A stretch of DNA of 35,403 nucleotides from Paraburkholderia heleia NBRC 101817 (GCF_000739775.1 NZ_BBJH01000064.1:1-35403); one strand, 5' to 3'. Shown: positions 1 to 7,466, counted from the first letter of the stretch. The notes: generated from the letters alone by a model not told the origin. A program made the numbers and translations.

Positions 1-131
1 ATCGGCTAGCCGACAGCACGCGGCGCGCCCTCAATACCGATTGGAGCAAAGGAAGCAGCGCCGTTTGTCGACGGAAGCTGTCTGGCAGACTGTCACAATG
101 CCGCGTCGATTGTGGTGCATCATGCAGACGA

Positions 132-284
132 TCAAGCGCCGACCAACCGCATGAGCAATCCAAAAATGCCAATGCCGATCACCAGGGCGAAAGTCATGAC
201 AGGAAGTACGAGAATGATGACCCAAAGGGTCAGCTTCGATCGTTGCGATGCAGGCGACGATATCCGGTCGGGACGCGATTTCAC
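132..284 (-). CDS. Small single-pass membrane protein, 50 aa
   Basis: A GTG-started reading frame of 50 codons. The start lies five bases after a perfect AAGGAGG ribosome-binding site (complement of 290-296). Residues 1-17 are basic and polar (MKSRPDRISSPASQRSK). They are followed by one long hydrophobic stretch, about residues 18-48, ending in MRLVGA, which suggests an inner-membrane segment with the N-terminus in the cytoplasm. I do not recognise a family. A promoter-like PmrA/QseB-type box with a -10 lies about 270 bases upstream on the same strand (557-590) and could drive it. The strong ribosome-binding site and clean topology make it more likely real than chance, but conservation is untested. 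Confidence 0.55.
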   Translation of the reverse strand: MKSRPDRISSPASQRSKLTLWVIILVLPVMTFALVIGIGIFGLLMRLVGA

Positions 285-905
285 CTCACCCTCCTTGCCT
301 CATTCGCCGATTGGTTCGTCCGCGCCCAGCTTCGGGTGGACGAGTGCGATCGGAGGTATTGCAGCAATGCGTGTAGCCGATACTTTCACCCGTTTGTCTC
401 AAACGCGCCATAAGCTGGTGCCTGAGACGGATTTCAACGAGTTTCGGGGGATCAAGCTTGCGCCCACCATCTCACCAATGCGCCGATGAAGCTCCGTGGT
501 GCCTTGCGCCAGCAGCATGCGTGCGCTCGACCGCACGATCGCGACCGCAACTGATTCAATGTAGGTGGATATTGTTAAACCAAACTTTAGGCCGATCGGA
601 CCGTCGATACTACATGCCCCAGCGGGATGCCTTTCTTGTGGCAGGGCGATGTAGCCGACGTATCAAGCGGGATCAGGGCATCGCTTCGGTACCTGGGCGG
701 AGCGTGTTGTGTCCTGCCCGAATCGGATTCAACGCGTCCATTCAGTCGGGCAGTTGCACCGGAGTCGTCGAGCAATTGCTTGCGTGCGTTCAAACGCATT
801 GCACGGTACCAGCAGACGCGTCGGATGACATCCGGGTCCGGGTGTTGCGTTTCCCGCAGTACCAGCCTCTGCAATCACGCCCCGCTGGTCGTGCCCATGT
901 ATTCG
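285..905. other. Mostly non-coding interval with a promoter-like site
   Basis: Apart from site E (558-590) I see no convincing gene. A 41-codon frame on the minus strand (411-286) ends inside the ribosome-binding region of the 50-residue gene, but it has no ribosome-binding site of its own and an unnatural composition. A minus frame at 587-874 lacks a good start. Confidence 0.4.
558..590 (-). promoter_or_regulatory. Putative QseB/PmrA-type box with -10 (site E)
   Basis: On the minus strand the sequence reads CTAAAG-TTTGG-TTTAAC (590 to 574), then ten bases, then TACATT (563 to 558). The spacing is identical to the sites before the HtrA-like gene and at 6068. The first half-site has one mismatch to YTTAAG. 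It points toward the 50-residue membrane protein gene. Binding is inferred. Confidence 0.35.
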
Positions 906-1118
906 TCAGCCTCCTCCTGCTCCGAGCCGGCGAAGAAGTTCCCTTCCCTCGGCGGTGAGGCGGAGGTTGCGATCGGAGGCGGCTTCCTGCACCACTTCAA
1001 TCAACTTTGCCTGCTGAAGCGCAATCGCATCAGAATCGGTATGGCGCACTTGAGCTGAGGCACCAAGCACCAGCAGGAGAAGTGCAATTTCATGAAGACT
1101 CAGGACGGGCTTCATCAT
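906..1118 (-). CDS. Small hypothetical protein, about 70 aa
   Basis: Starting at MMKPVLSLHEIALLLLVL the frame gives about 70 residues (the second ATG, at 1115, is equally possible). The N-terminal half is a hydrophobic helix. The second half, LRLTAEGRELLRRLG near the C-terminus, looks like the end of a winged-helix or preprotein-like small regulator, where LTxxGxxLLRRL is common. I recall similar short uncharacterised proteins in Burkholderia, but I cannot name a family. The ribosome-binding site is weak (GGAAAC). The protein could be a small DNA-binding protein rather than a membrane one; function unknown. Confidence 0.55.
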   Translation of the reverse strand: MMKPVLSLHEIALLLLVLGASAQVRHTDSDAIALQQAKLIEVVQEAASDRNLRLTAEGRELLRRLGAGGG

Positions 1119-1703
1119 GTTTCCAGCGCAGGATAGGAGGTAACCGCCGTCAGACGGTCTCCGGGAGAATCGCTTACCCAATCGCCGTCGAACGACGCGT
1201 TCGGGCTGCAGCGAAGCACCTTACCTCCGGAAGCTGGCGCGAAGGTTACGGACTTCGACACGGGGACGACCAGCGAAGTTTCAGCGAGTCGCGAGGATGA
1301 CTTCACGCGGCGGGGAAACGGCAGGACCTCGTGGTGTCGTCGCCTTGCCGTCGACTCGAACCGCGATGCACAGGCGAATGTTTTAGGGCGTGCGCCAACT
1401 GACACGTTCACTGCGCGACTTCGAATCACGTGCTTCGAACACCGAATGATCTCGCAGGTCAGCTAGCCACTTCGCCTCCCGGCTGGCCCGAACGCCAAGG
1501 GTCATCGGCGTAGTGTGAGGAAAGGGACCACACAGCAATCGGCGAGCGCCATATCTGCTCCGTCTGACTTTCGGGAGCAAATGGTTTGCCACCACGGCTT
1601 CGACCCCACGAAACACGCTTTTGCGCTACGAAGCAAGTCCGTCTATATTTTATGTCACGGAGCATCATGCTTCCTGTCCCAGATTTTCCGTCAGGGAGGG
1701 CTT
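1119..1703. other. Intergenic interval upstream of marR-like gene
   Basis: I see no convincing gene between the small leftward gene and the rightward MarR gene. The right end holds the MarR promoter (1621-1649) and a TTATGTCAC motif at 1650-1658. The rest shows short frames on both strands without ribosome-binding sites or recognisable domains. Confidence 0.4.
1621..1658 (+). promoter_or_regulatory. Sigma70-type promoter of the MarR gene with operator-like motif
   Basis: TTGCGC (1621-1626) and TATATT (1644-1649) are separated by exactly 17 bases, a standard sigma70 layout, about 55 bases before the start codon. TTATGTCAC lies at 1650-1658, over the expected transcription start. The same nine bases recur at 1702-1710 and, inverted, in the palindrome upstream of the universal stress gene (2917-2925). 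This suggests autoregulation by the MarR protein, but that is inference. Confidence 0.45.
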
Positions 1704-2123
1704 ATGTCACCGATACACCATAACGCGATGGTGAAGGCGACGAAGGCCGATCTGCAAGAGCTATCGGAGTTCCGTTACCGGCTTCGCCGTTTCCTTCGAA
1801 TCTCGGAGGAACTCGCGCATGCGGAGGGCGTGACGCCGTTGCAGTACACGCTCATGCTGCATACGTGCGCATTCCCTGACCGCGACTGGGCGATCGTAGG
1901 TGAATTGGCGGATCGCCTGCAGGCGTCGTCGCATGGTACTGTCGCGCTGATTTCGCGTTGTGAGGCTGCCGGACTGGTCACGCGAGTGCCAGGCACACAC
2001 GACCGTCGTCAGGTGGAAGTACACCTGACGCCTTCCGGTGAGCACCGCCTGCTCAGGCTCGCTGCCTTGCACAAGGCCGAGGTACAGTCTTTCGGCTGGC
2101 CGTTTCGCAAACGGGGGAAGTAA
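1704..2123 (+). CDS. MarR-family transcriptional regulator
   Basis: A 139-residue winged-helix regulator. The start is ATG at 1704, four bases after GGAGGG; the frame is open further upstream but that part does not look like MarR. Dimerisation helix residues lie at about 8-35 (FRYRLRRFLRISEELA). The phrase GVTPLQYTLMLHT is the usual start of the MarR DNA-binding core. VGELADRLQASSHGTVALISRCEAAGL contains the helix-turn-helix (split here as VGELADRLQAS and the recognition helix GTVALISRCEAAGL). DRRQVEVHLTPSGE is the wing with the family's DxR motif. The C-terminal dimerisation helix is rather short. MarR proteins usually repress neighbouring stress or efflux genes and respond to small aromatic ligands; the ligand here is unknown. 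It converges with the universal stress gene. Confidence 0.85.
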   Translation: MSPIHHNAMVKATKADLQELSEFRYRLRRFLRISEELAHAEGVTPLQYTLMLHTCAFPDRDWAIVGELADRLQASSHGTVALISRCEAAGLVTRVPGTHDRRQVEVHLTPSGEHRLLRLAALHKAEVQSFGWPFRKRGK

Positions 2124-2421
2124 TCCATCCACCACGTTGCTGGCCGGACTTCACGGTGCGTCAGCGTTTGCGAAAATCGAAGGCGTTCGCAGCCGCCGTT
2201 GCCCTTGAGATCGATATTGGGCGAAGCGCCCTGGCAGTGCGCGGCAACGGCAACATTCCCTCTGGCATCGCCTCCACTGACGTCGTCGTGCCCTGTACTG
2301 ATGGCTCCTGCGAACACAGGCAGCGGGAAGCCACATCGTACTCGCGTTGCCGTCAACACCCAGCATTTGAAGCCGGCGACCTCATGTGCGCAGGTGCTGA
2401 CGCCCGGGCACCAGTTTTCGG

Positions 2422-2859
2422 CTATCGGCTGTCAATCACAACCAGAACGCCGCAGCGGACGCGGTCAAGAAGCAGGCGCTCGGTGTCCCGGCGCCACCAC
2501 CGGGCAAGCCGGCCTATCTTGTGGTGCCCCAGAACGATGAGGTCAACGTTCAGGAACTCGGCATAGGACGGAATCTGTTCCATCGGATCGCCAATCGCAA
2601 GATGACCCCGGGCGAAAACGCCGCGCGATGCAAGATCCGCCACACCCTCCCGGAGGATCTCTTGTGCCGTCTGCTGTTCAATCGCATCAACATTGACGAG
2701 CGGCGCATCATAATTTGCTGCCCAACCCATTTGGTCCACCACGGCCAGCAGGTGCGCTTCGGCGTTCAGTCCGAGGGCGAGCGCGGCACCCTCGTGCAGC
2801 GCCTTGCGTCCCTGGCGCGTGGCGTTATAGCAGAGCAGGATCCGACTGTAGCTTGCCAT
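2422..2859 (-). CDS. Universal stress protein, UspA family
   Basis: A 145-residue single-domain UspA-fold protein starting MASYSRILLCYNAT. The ATG at 2859 is preferred over 2865 because AGGAGG lies eight bases before it but only two bases before the other. The N-terminal strand, the acidic helix EGAALALGLNAEAHLLAVV and the C-terminal VDLIVLGHHKIGRLARWW are typical. The ATP-binding G-x2-G-x9-G(S/T) loop is altered: GHHKIGRLARWWRRDT has a Thr but lacks the usual spacing. It may therefore bind nucleotide poorly or belong to the non-ATP class. It is the last gene of a leftward series after the HtrA-like and Rieske genes. A near-perfect palindrome lies about 50 bases upstream. Confidence 0.85.
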   Translation of the reverse strand: MASYSRILLCYNATRQGRKALHEGAALALGLNAEAHLLAVVDQMGWAANYDAPLVNVDAIEQQTAQEILREGVADLASRGVFARGHLAIGDPMEQIPSYAEFLNVDLIVLGHHKIGRLARWWRRDTERLLLDRVRCGVLVVIDSR

Positions 2860-2874
2860 CTTCATAGCCTCCTG

Positions 2875-2925
2875 TTGTCACGGCAAAAAACGAAAGCTTT
2901 GCCACTTTGTCACGATGTGACATAA
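2875..2925 (-). promoter_or_regulatory. Palindromic operator upstream of the universal stress gene
   Basis: TGTCACGATGTGACA at 2908-2922 is a perfect inverted repeat of TGTCAC around three bases, and its flanks (ACT / AGT) extend the symmetry. A further TTGTCACG copy at 2875-2882 lies 32 bases from the one at 2907-2914, about three helical turns. The motif resembles sites of dimeric regulators (MarR or Crp/Fnr type). Both types are encoded nearby; which one binds is not known. Confidence 0.5.
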
Positions 2926-3041
2926 GTCGTGTTCTACCCGGCTCACAGGCGCTGTGCAAACGCCCGATAACCGCAACAATACCGCCTGCGTTGCAGGGGG
3001 GCGCCGACGAACTCAAGGAATTCGGACCTCGGTTCTCACCC

Positions 3042-3665
3042 TCAAGCTTCTCCGTGTTCGTCCTTTCCAATGATGACACCCGTCGACGACGCAAACATGA
3101 ATCGTGGCACATCCAGATTCTGCGGAGCCGGTTTGTCCTTGAAGACGCGTCCTGCAAGATCGTATGTCGAGCCATGGCAAGGGCAGAGAAAGCCGCCGGG
3201 CCAGTTGTCCGGCAGGCTCGGTTGTGCGCCGGGCTGGAACCGGGGGATGGGCGTGCAGCCAAGATGGGTGCAGACGCCGACGAGAACGAGAATGTTCGGA
3301 TGTTCGGGGCGCGACCGGTATTCGTTTCGGCAGTATGCCGGCAGTGGCATCGAGAATGGGTGGTCGGTGTGGGGATCAGCGACCATTGGATCAGCCTTGA
3401 CCACCGCTGCGAGCATATTCGCGGTGCGGTTGACAACGAATACCGGCTTTCCGCGCCACGCGACCGTCGTCATGGAACCGGGCATAAGCGTGGTCAGGTC
3501 AACATGCACTGGAGCGCCGCCGGCCTTGGCGCTCTCTGGTGGGGCAAACGAGTCGACGAAGGGGACGAGCGTCGTAGCGCCAGCGATGCCGCCGGCCACC
3601 ATCGTTGCAATCAGCCATGTGCGACGCTGCCTGTCGAGGGGTTTCACGAGATCAGTTTTCATCAT
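3042..3665 (-). CDS. Orphan Rieske iron-sulfur protein (bc1-type)
   Basis: About 207 residues, the full length of a Burkholderia ubiquinol-cytochrome c reductase Rieske subunit. It has an N-terminal twin-arginine-like signal/anchor (RQRRTWLIATMVAGG), then the 2Fe-2S domain. Cluster ligands are visible in CTHLGC (Cys132, His134) and CPCHGS (Cys161, His164), with the disulfide cysteines 137 and 163. The start is ATG ATG at 3665/3662; the frame is open upstream but that part is not homologous. No cytochrome b or c1 gene adjoins it, so this is a paralogue outside the pet operon. Its neighbours are an HtrA-like protein, a secreted regulatory-domain protein and a stress protein. It could replace the housekeeping Rieske under stress or serve another periplasmic electron-transfer partner; both are inference. 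Confidence 0.9.
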   Translation of the reverse strand: MMKTDLVKPLDRQRRTWLIATMVAGGIAGATTLVPFVDSFAPPESAKAGGAPVHVDLTTLMPGSMTTVAWRGKPVFVVNRTANMLAAVVKADPMVADPHTDHPFSMPLPAYCRNEYRSRPEHPNILVLVGVCTHLGCTPIPRFQPGAQPSLPDNWPGGFLCPCHGSTYDLAGRVFKDKPAPQNLDVPRFMFASSTGVIIGKDEHGEA

Positions 3666-3814
3666 AAGCTTCGCGCGTCGATGCCGCCGCTCCATGCCTC
3701 CCCTGGACGCCCCGGGGGACCACGCTGCCCGCGGTCGCGGCATCGCCTTAGGCGCCGGGATCACCAGTGGCCCCAGGCGGAACGTGTTCAGTCGACGCCA
3801 CCGATGCAAGCGCT

Positions 3815-4246
3815 TTACATTGACCACAGGTAGAACTCGTGGACGTGTGCGGACGGGCTGATTTGCACCTCACGAGATTCGTCCTTGCCGTTATAGCGGG
3901 CGGTTACGCGATACTGGCCGTCTGGTAGCGATGCGAGCAGGAACGGACCCGCTGCGGTCGTTTTCAGTACGGTGTGTCCGTGCAGGTCATATATCTCTAC
4001 CGGAACGTTGGCGAGATACACGTTCCCGCTGTGTCCCGTCCCGGCGAACTCGATCGTGAGCGGATACCGGTGCATCGCGTCCTTGATGGCGGTGGATTCG
4101 CTCAGGCCAATCCCACCGCTCAGGAACGCGATATCTCCCTGATGCTGTACAGGGGGAAGGGAGTCCGTCGCTGCGAACGCATATTGCGTGCAAGCGGCGA
4201 GTGCCAGAACCGTGAGAAGCGGTTTCATCATTGAAGCGTGTTTCAT
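3815..4246 (-). CDS. Secreted carboxypeptidase-regulatory-like domain protein
   Basis: 143 residues. The start at 4246 follows GGAGGT by six bases. Residues 1-25 are a Sec signal peptide (MMKPLLTVLALAACTQYAFA, probable cleavage after AFA). The mature part contains GDIAFLSGGIGLSESTAIKD and a beta-sandwich segment, PVEIYDLHGHTVLKTTAAGPF...LPDGQYRVTARYNGKDE, which resembles the carboxypeptidase regulatory-like (CarboxypepD_reg) or transthyretin-like fold. Such proteins are periplasmic or outer-membrane-associated, with no known catalytic role. It lies 52 bases downstream of the HtrA-like gene and 149 bases upstream of the Rieske gene on the same strand, so co-transcription is likely. Similar small proteins occur across Burkholderia, but none is characterised to my knowledge. 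Confidence 0.7.
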   Translation of the reverse strand: MKHASMMKPLLTVLALAACTQYAFAATDSLPPVQHQGDIAFLSGGIGLSESTAIKDAMHRYPLTIEFAGTGHSGNVYLANVPVEIYDLHGHTVLKTTAAGPFLLASLPDGQYRVTARYNGKDESREVQISPSAHVHEFYLWSM

Positions 4247-4298
4247 GTTGACCTCCAGGGGACAAACGGCCGTGTGACATCTGCACGCGGCGAGTCAA

Positions 4299-5750
4299 CT
4301 AGCCAATGTCAAGGGTCACGAACATCCGTTGCCCATTGCGCAAAACCAGCAAGGCGATCGCATTTCCGCTGGTCTCGACTTTCTGCCGGAATTGGGCTGG
4401 ACTCGATACGCGTGCGTTGTTGACCATAAGGATGACGTCGCCTGGCTCGATCCCGGCGAATGCAGCGGGCCCGACACTCTTTTCGACACGCACGCCTCCC
4501 CTGGCGCCGATCTCGCGTTGTTCGTCAGGCGTCAGACCACGAACTGTCAAGCCATCGGGAGCGCTGGCCTGCGCAAAGGCGGCGGACTGCGAAGTGGCTT
4601 CGTTGAGCCGACCGAGCACGACCGTTGTATCGTGAGTAGTGCTTCCCCGCCAATACGTGAGGCGTACTGTCGAGCCCGGCATGAGGTCAGCAACAGCCAC
4701 AGGCAATTGCGCTGAATCGTTGATCGCGACACCATTGATTTGCAGGATCACATCGCCGGGCCGCAGCCCCGACTTTGCCGACGGCCCGCCTGGATCGACG
4801 GAACTCACGAGTGCACCTTCGGGTTTGGCAAGGCCAAAGGATTGCGCGAGCGGGCCGCTGACGTCCTGGATAGCGATGCCGAGCCGGCCGTGTTGCGCCT
4901 TATGGAACTGCTGCAACTGCCGTTCGACCTTCATTGCTTCATCGATGGGAATCGCGAATGCGAGGCCCTCGGCATTGCTTATCACATCGTTGACCGGCGT
5001 CTCGATACCAACGACGTCCCCGGCGAGATTGAAAACCGGGCTTCCCGCATCGCCGGCTCCTTCCGTCAGGTCCGTTTGAATAAGCGGTATGTACGATTCC
5101 TGTGGGAGTGTCCTCGCAATGTTACTGATGATTCCCGCCGTCACCGTATCATTCAGGCCATAAGGTGAACCAATGGAGGCCACCCACTGACCCGCCTTCG
5201 CGTCGGATGTGGAGCCGATTACGACGGTCGACAGGCCCGTTGCGGGAATCTTGAGGAGCGCAATTCCGCTGGCCGGGTCGTTGCCGACCAGTTCGGCCTT
5301 GAATTCACGGCCATCCCTGAGTGTCACCCGGATTCTCGTGGCACCCGAGACAACCTTTGAATTAGTGAGAATATACCCGTCAGGGTTGATGATGAAGCCC
5401 GTGCCGAGTGATTGCGACGAGGTTCCTGGTGCGCTGCCGAATTCAGATGAAAACTGCTGGAACAGGCTGGCAAGTGGATCATTGCCATTTCCCGTCGGTG
5501 GCCAGAGCGGTGTCACGCGCGCTTCTGGCGTTGCCCCCCGTGTGCTGACGTTGACCACGCCCGCCGCGTTGTCGCGAGCCAGAGCGGAAAAATCCGTCAC
5601 AATCGGCGGCGTCTGATCACGCGACAACCTTGCAGCACTATCCGATGCCGCGCGGGACTGGACCGGTGTCATACCGGGTTGCGCCATGCAGCCTTGGGAC
5701 ATTGCTGCGACGACCACGATCGTCAGGCGCGTCAGATTGCTGTACGCCAT
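4299..5750 (-). CDS. HtrA/DegP-family protein lacking the catalytic triad
   Basis: 483 residues with the trypsin-like fold of periplasmic HtrA proteins plus two PDZ domains (about 290-375 and 418-480). The start at 5750 is chosen because GGGGAG lies seven bases before it. The N-terminus is a signal peptide with a possible, non-canonical lipobox (SQGC). Alignment by eye to DegP/DegQ puts Lys132 (TNSKVV) where the catalytic His belongs, Gly162 (DPASGIALL) where the Asp belongs, and Ala235 (GDAGS) where the nucleophilic Ser belongs. All three triad residues are replaced while the surrounding strands, QTD motif and PDZ carboxylate loops are kept. This indicates a non-proteolytic chaperone or scaffold. 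It is the first gene of the leftward series and is preceded by a PmrA/QseB-type box. Confidence 0.9.
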   Translation of the reverse strand: MAYSNLTRLTIVVVAAMSQGCMAQPGMTPVQSRAASDSAARLSRDQTPPIVTDFSALARDNAAGVVNVSTRGATPEARVTPLWPPTGNGNDPLASLFQQFSSEFGSAPGTSSQSLGTGFIINPDGYILTNSKVVSGATRIRVTLRDGREFKAELVGNDPASGIALLKIPATGLSTVVIGSTSDAKAGQWVASIGSPYGLNDTVTAGIISNIARTLPQESYIPLIQTDLTEGAGDAGSPVFNLAGDVVGIETPVNDVISNAEGLAFAIPIDEAMKVERQLQQFHKAQHGRLGIAIQDVSGPLAQSFGLAKPEGALVSSVDPGGPSAKSGLRPGDVILQINGVAINDSAQLPVAVADLMPGSTVRLTYWRGSTTHDTTVVLGRLNEATSQSAAFAQASAPDGLTVRGLTPDEQREIGARGGVRVEKSVGPAAFAGIEPGDVILMVNNARVSSPAQFRQKVETSGNAIALLVLRNGQRMFVTLDIG

Positions 5751-5829
5751 CTCACTACTCCCCGCGGTCGCGTCAGATGTCGTCATCAAATGGGACGTCT
5801 GGACGCGATCCCCGAATTCCAACAATTTC

Positions 5830-5862
5830 AATCTAGGCGGCGATCGTTAAACGGACCTTAAA
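5830..5862 (-). promoter_or_regulatory. Putative QseB/PmrA-type box and -10 (site A) before the HtrA-like gene
   Basis: On the minus strand TTTAAG-GTCCG-TTTAAC (5862 to 5846) matches the published PmrA/QseB box YTTAAK-N5-YTTAAK in all but the last base. It is followed after ten bases by TAGATT (5835 to 5830). This lies about 80 bases before the start codon of the HtrA-like gene and would drive the HtrA, regulatory-domain and Rieske series. Confidence 0.5.
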
Positions 5863-6207
5863 TTGAACACGCCACGCGAGTGGTCCAGCGCGTGTCCCGG
5901 CGGATTCGAAGCGGGCGTGGAGAAAAAACCTGGCGTACGTGCGTCGCGCGATGACTGCGGGTGCTGGTGCGCTTGCGCACCAGGACTTGAAAAAGGGCCG
6001 CGGCAATCGGCGTCGTCTATCAGTCAAAGCGGGCAGTCTTGCGCTTGCGCGCAATACCCGGTCAGATCTTAAGGACGTTTTAATTCTGCCAATTTATTTT
6101 CGAGGTAAGGCGAGCGGCGTTCGATGCCGCCCTTGCTGTGGGGTGTCGGCGCAAGCAGTGCTCGTCACCCTGAAGCGTCGGTGGTAGCAGAAGGTGAGGG
6201 GGATGCC
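5863..6207. other. Intergenic interval between divergent box-controlled promoters
   Basis: This stretch separates the leftward HtrA-like series (site A) from a rightward promoter (site B, 6068-6100). I see no convincing gene in it. It is richer in A and T around 6065-6105 than its surroundings, as expected for a promoter. Confidence 0.4.
6068..6100 (+). promoter_or_regulatory. Putative QseB/PmrA-type box and -10 (site B)
   Basis: CTTAAG-GACGT-TTTAAT (6068-6084), then exactly ten bases, then TATTTT (6095-6100). The geometry equals that of site A on the other strand. It points rightward toward two small frames at 6208 and 6367 and, further on, the Crp/Fnr-type regulator. Confidence 0.45.
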
Positions 6208-6336
6208 ATGGGTAACGTTTTGCATAACTGGATCCTGATCGGAAGCAACGCCTACGACGAGTACACGTTCGTGCCGTGGTTGGAAAAGAATGTCTATCGG
6301 CGTACGGTCGATCTCAGTCGAATCTGTATTCAGTGA
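6208..6336 (+). CDS. Possible small protein, 42 aa
   Basis: ATG at 6208 follows a purine-rich GAGGGGGA ribosome-binding site. The product begins MGNVLHNWILIGSNAYDEYT and continues to a basic C-terminus. It has no recognised domain and no clear membrane segment. Support comes from the upstream promoter-like site B (6068-6100) and a second small frame 30 bases downstream that also has a ribosome-binding site. It could equally be chance in a leader region. Confidence 0.35.
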   Translation: MGNVLHNWILIGSNAYDEYTFVPWLEKNVYRRTVDLSRICIQ

Positions 6337-6366
6337 ACACGACGTGAGCGTAACGGAGAGTTGCCC

Positions 6367-6516
6367 ATGAACCTTTTTCTGGGTGTTCGCCGTCTGGAAC
6401 GTCTGACCGTGGCCGCAGCGCGACCTGGCTATCTATGCGGGCGCCAGAAATCAGAACGCAAGTCAGCCGCGCGACCCGGGTTCGGGGAGACAGCGCCTGA
6501 GGTGGATAAGAAATAG
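6367..6516 (+). CDS. Possible small basic protein, 49 aa
   Basis: ATG at 6367 follows CGGAGAG by six bases. The 49 residues start MNLFLGVRRLERLTVAAARP and are strongly basic (many Arg and Lys), ending EVDKK. I recognise no family. The frame follows the 42-residue frame by 30 bases on the same strand, so the two could form a small operon under site B. Evidence is limited to start context and position. Confidence 0.25.
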   Translation: MNLFLGVRRLERLTVAAARPGYLCGRQKSERKSAARPGFGETAPEVDKK

Positions 6517-6794
6517 TCTGTCGGGACGATGCTTGCGCGGATAACGGGCAAATCACGTCATGTAACGAGTGGCGACTCGGCGATGGCATTGCTTCGAACT
6601 TCGACGGAACACACCATAACTCGCATACAGAGGGGCGAGTGATACGGTAAGGCTGTTCTGAAGAGCGAGTGCAGGAGGTGAAAGTGCATCAGTGGAAAGT
6701 CAGCGGAGCCGGTGCATGCACTCTCACGATACCGCTTCCAGTTTCCGTCAAACTGGATCAGATTGTGATCGGTGGAAGGGGAGTAAAGGGAGCG

Positions 6795-7466
6795 ATGTGG
6801 ATCAACTACGTTGATTTCGCCGGTACGCCGCACGATCCCATGGAACTGGAGGAGGCCCACTTCGAGTTTGGTGGATCCGCCATACATATCGTACATCGGG
6901 GCGATGCGCTTTACCGTTCCGACGACGAGTGCAGACACCTCTTTGTCGTTCGCTCAGGATCCTTCAAATCGGTCATGGCCGATGGGCGAGGGCGCTCGCA
7001 GGTCGTCGGGTTCAGAATAAGCGGTGAGGTGCTCGGCCTCGGGGGATTGTCGAACGGTCGTTACGGCTGCGATGCGATAGCCCTGGAAGACAGTGCGGTC
7101 TGTGATATTCCCCTTGAAGTACTCGAGAGTGCGTGTCACGGCACCATGCCACTGCAGCGTCATGTGCATCGATTGTTGAGCCGGGAAATTGCGCGGGAGG
7201 CCAGCCTGTTGCTACTGCTCGGACGGATGAACACAGAGCAGCGGATCGCCACGTTTCTGCTGGACTTTTCGGTTCGGCTTCATGCTCGTGGGTACTCTGC
7301 AACGGAGTTCCGACTACGTATGACGCGCGATGAAATCTGCAGTTTCCTCGGCATTGCTCCCATTACCCTTAGGCTGGGCTTGGGTCGGTTGCAGGAAAAG
7401 GCCTTTGTGATCGTGCGTGGCGATGACGTAGCAATTCTGAATCCGGGGGGACTCGCGGATATATGA
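6795..7466 (+). CDS. Crp/Fnr-family transcriptional regulator
   Basis: About 223 residues from ATG 6795, which follows AAAGGGAG. The frame is also open from GTG 6669 (265 residues), and that start cannot be excluded. The N-terminal cyclic-nucleotide-binding-like barrel contains HIVHRGDALYRSDDECRH and LFVVRSGSFKSV, in the order seen in Fnr. The C-terminal winged helix is MTRDEICSFLGIAPITLRLG. No N-terminal cysteine cluster (CxxC) is present, so this is not an oxygen-sensing Fnr. At the recognition helix the E-x-x-S-R signature that reads the Fnr site is replaced (I-x-x-R-L), so it should recognise a different sequence. The downstream gene is separated by 700 bases. Confidence 0.85.
   Translation: MWINYVDFAGTPHDPMELEEAHFEFGGSAIHIVHRGDALYRSDDECRHLFVVRSGSFKSVMADGRGRSQVVGFRISGEVLGLGGLSNGRYGCDAIALEDSAVCDIPLEVLESACHGTMPLQRHVHRLLSREIAREASLLLLLGRMNTEQRIATFLLDFSVRLHARGYSATEFRLRMTRDEICSFLGIAPITLRLGLGRLQEKAFVIVRGDDVAILNPGGLADI

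Noticed and set aside
2..13. Perfect palindrome TCGGCTAGCCGA at the window edge
   Set aside because: Short, isolated, and its context is cut by the window border, so no role can be supported.
286..411. 41-codon frame ending inside the ribosome-binding site of the 50-residue gene
   Set aside because: The stop position would suit translational coupling, but there is no ribosome-binding site and the residue composition (Arg, Thr, Cys, Gly) looks random.
587..874. Minus-strand frame of 95 codons
   Set aside because: No ATG with a ribosome-binding site, mixed codon use and no recognisable domain; kept only as a remark on the interval.
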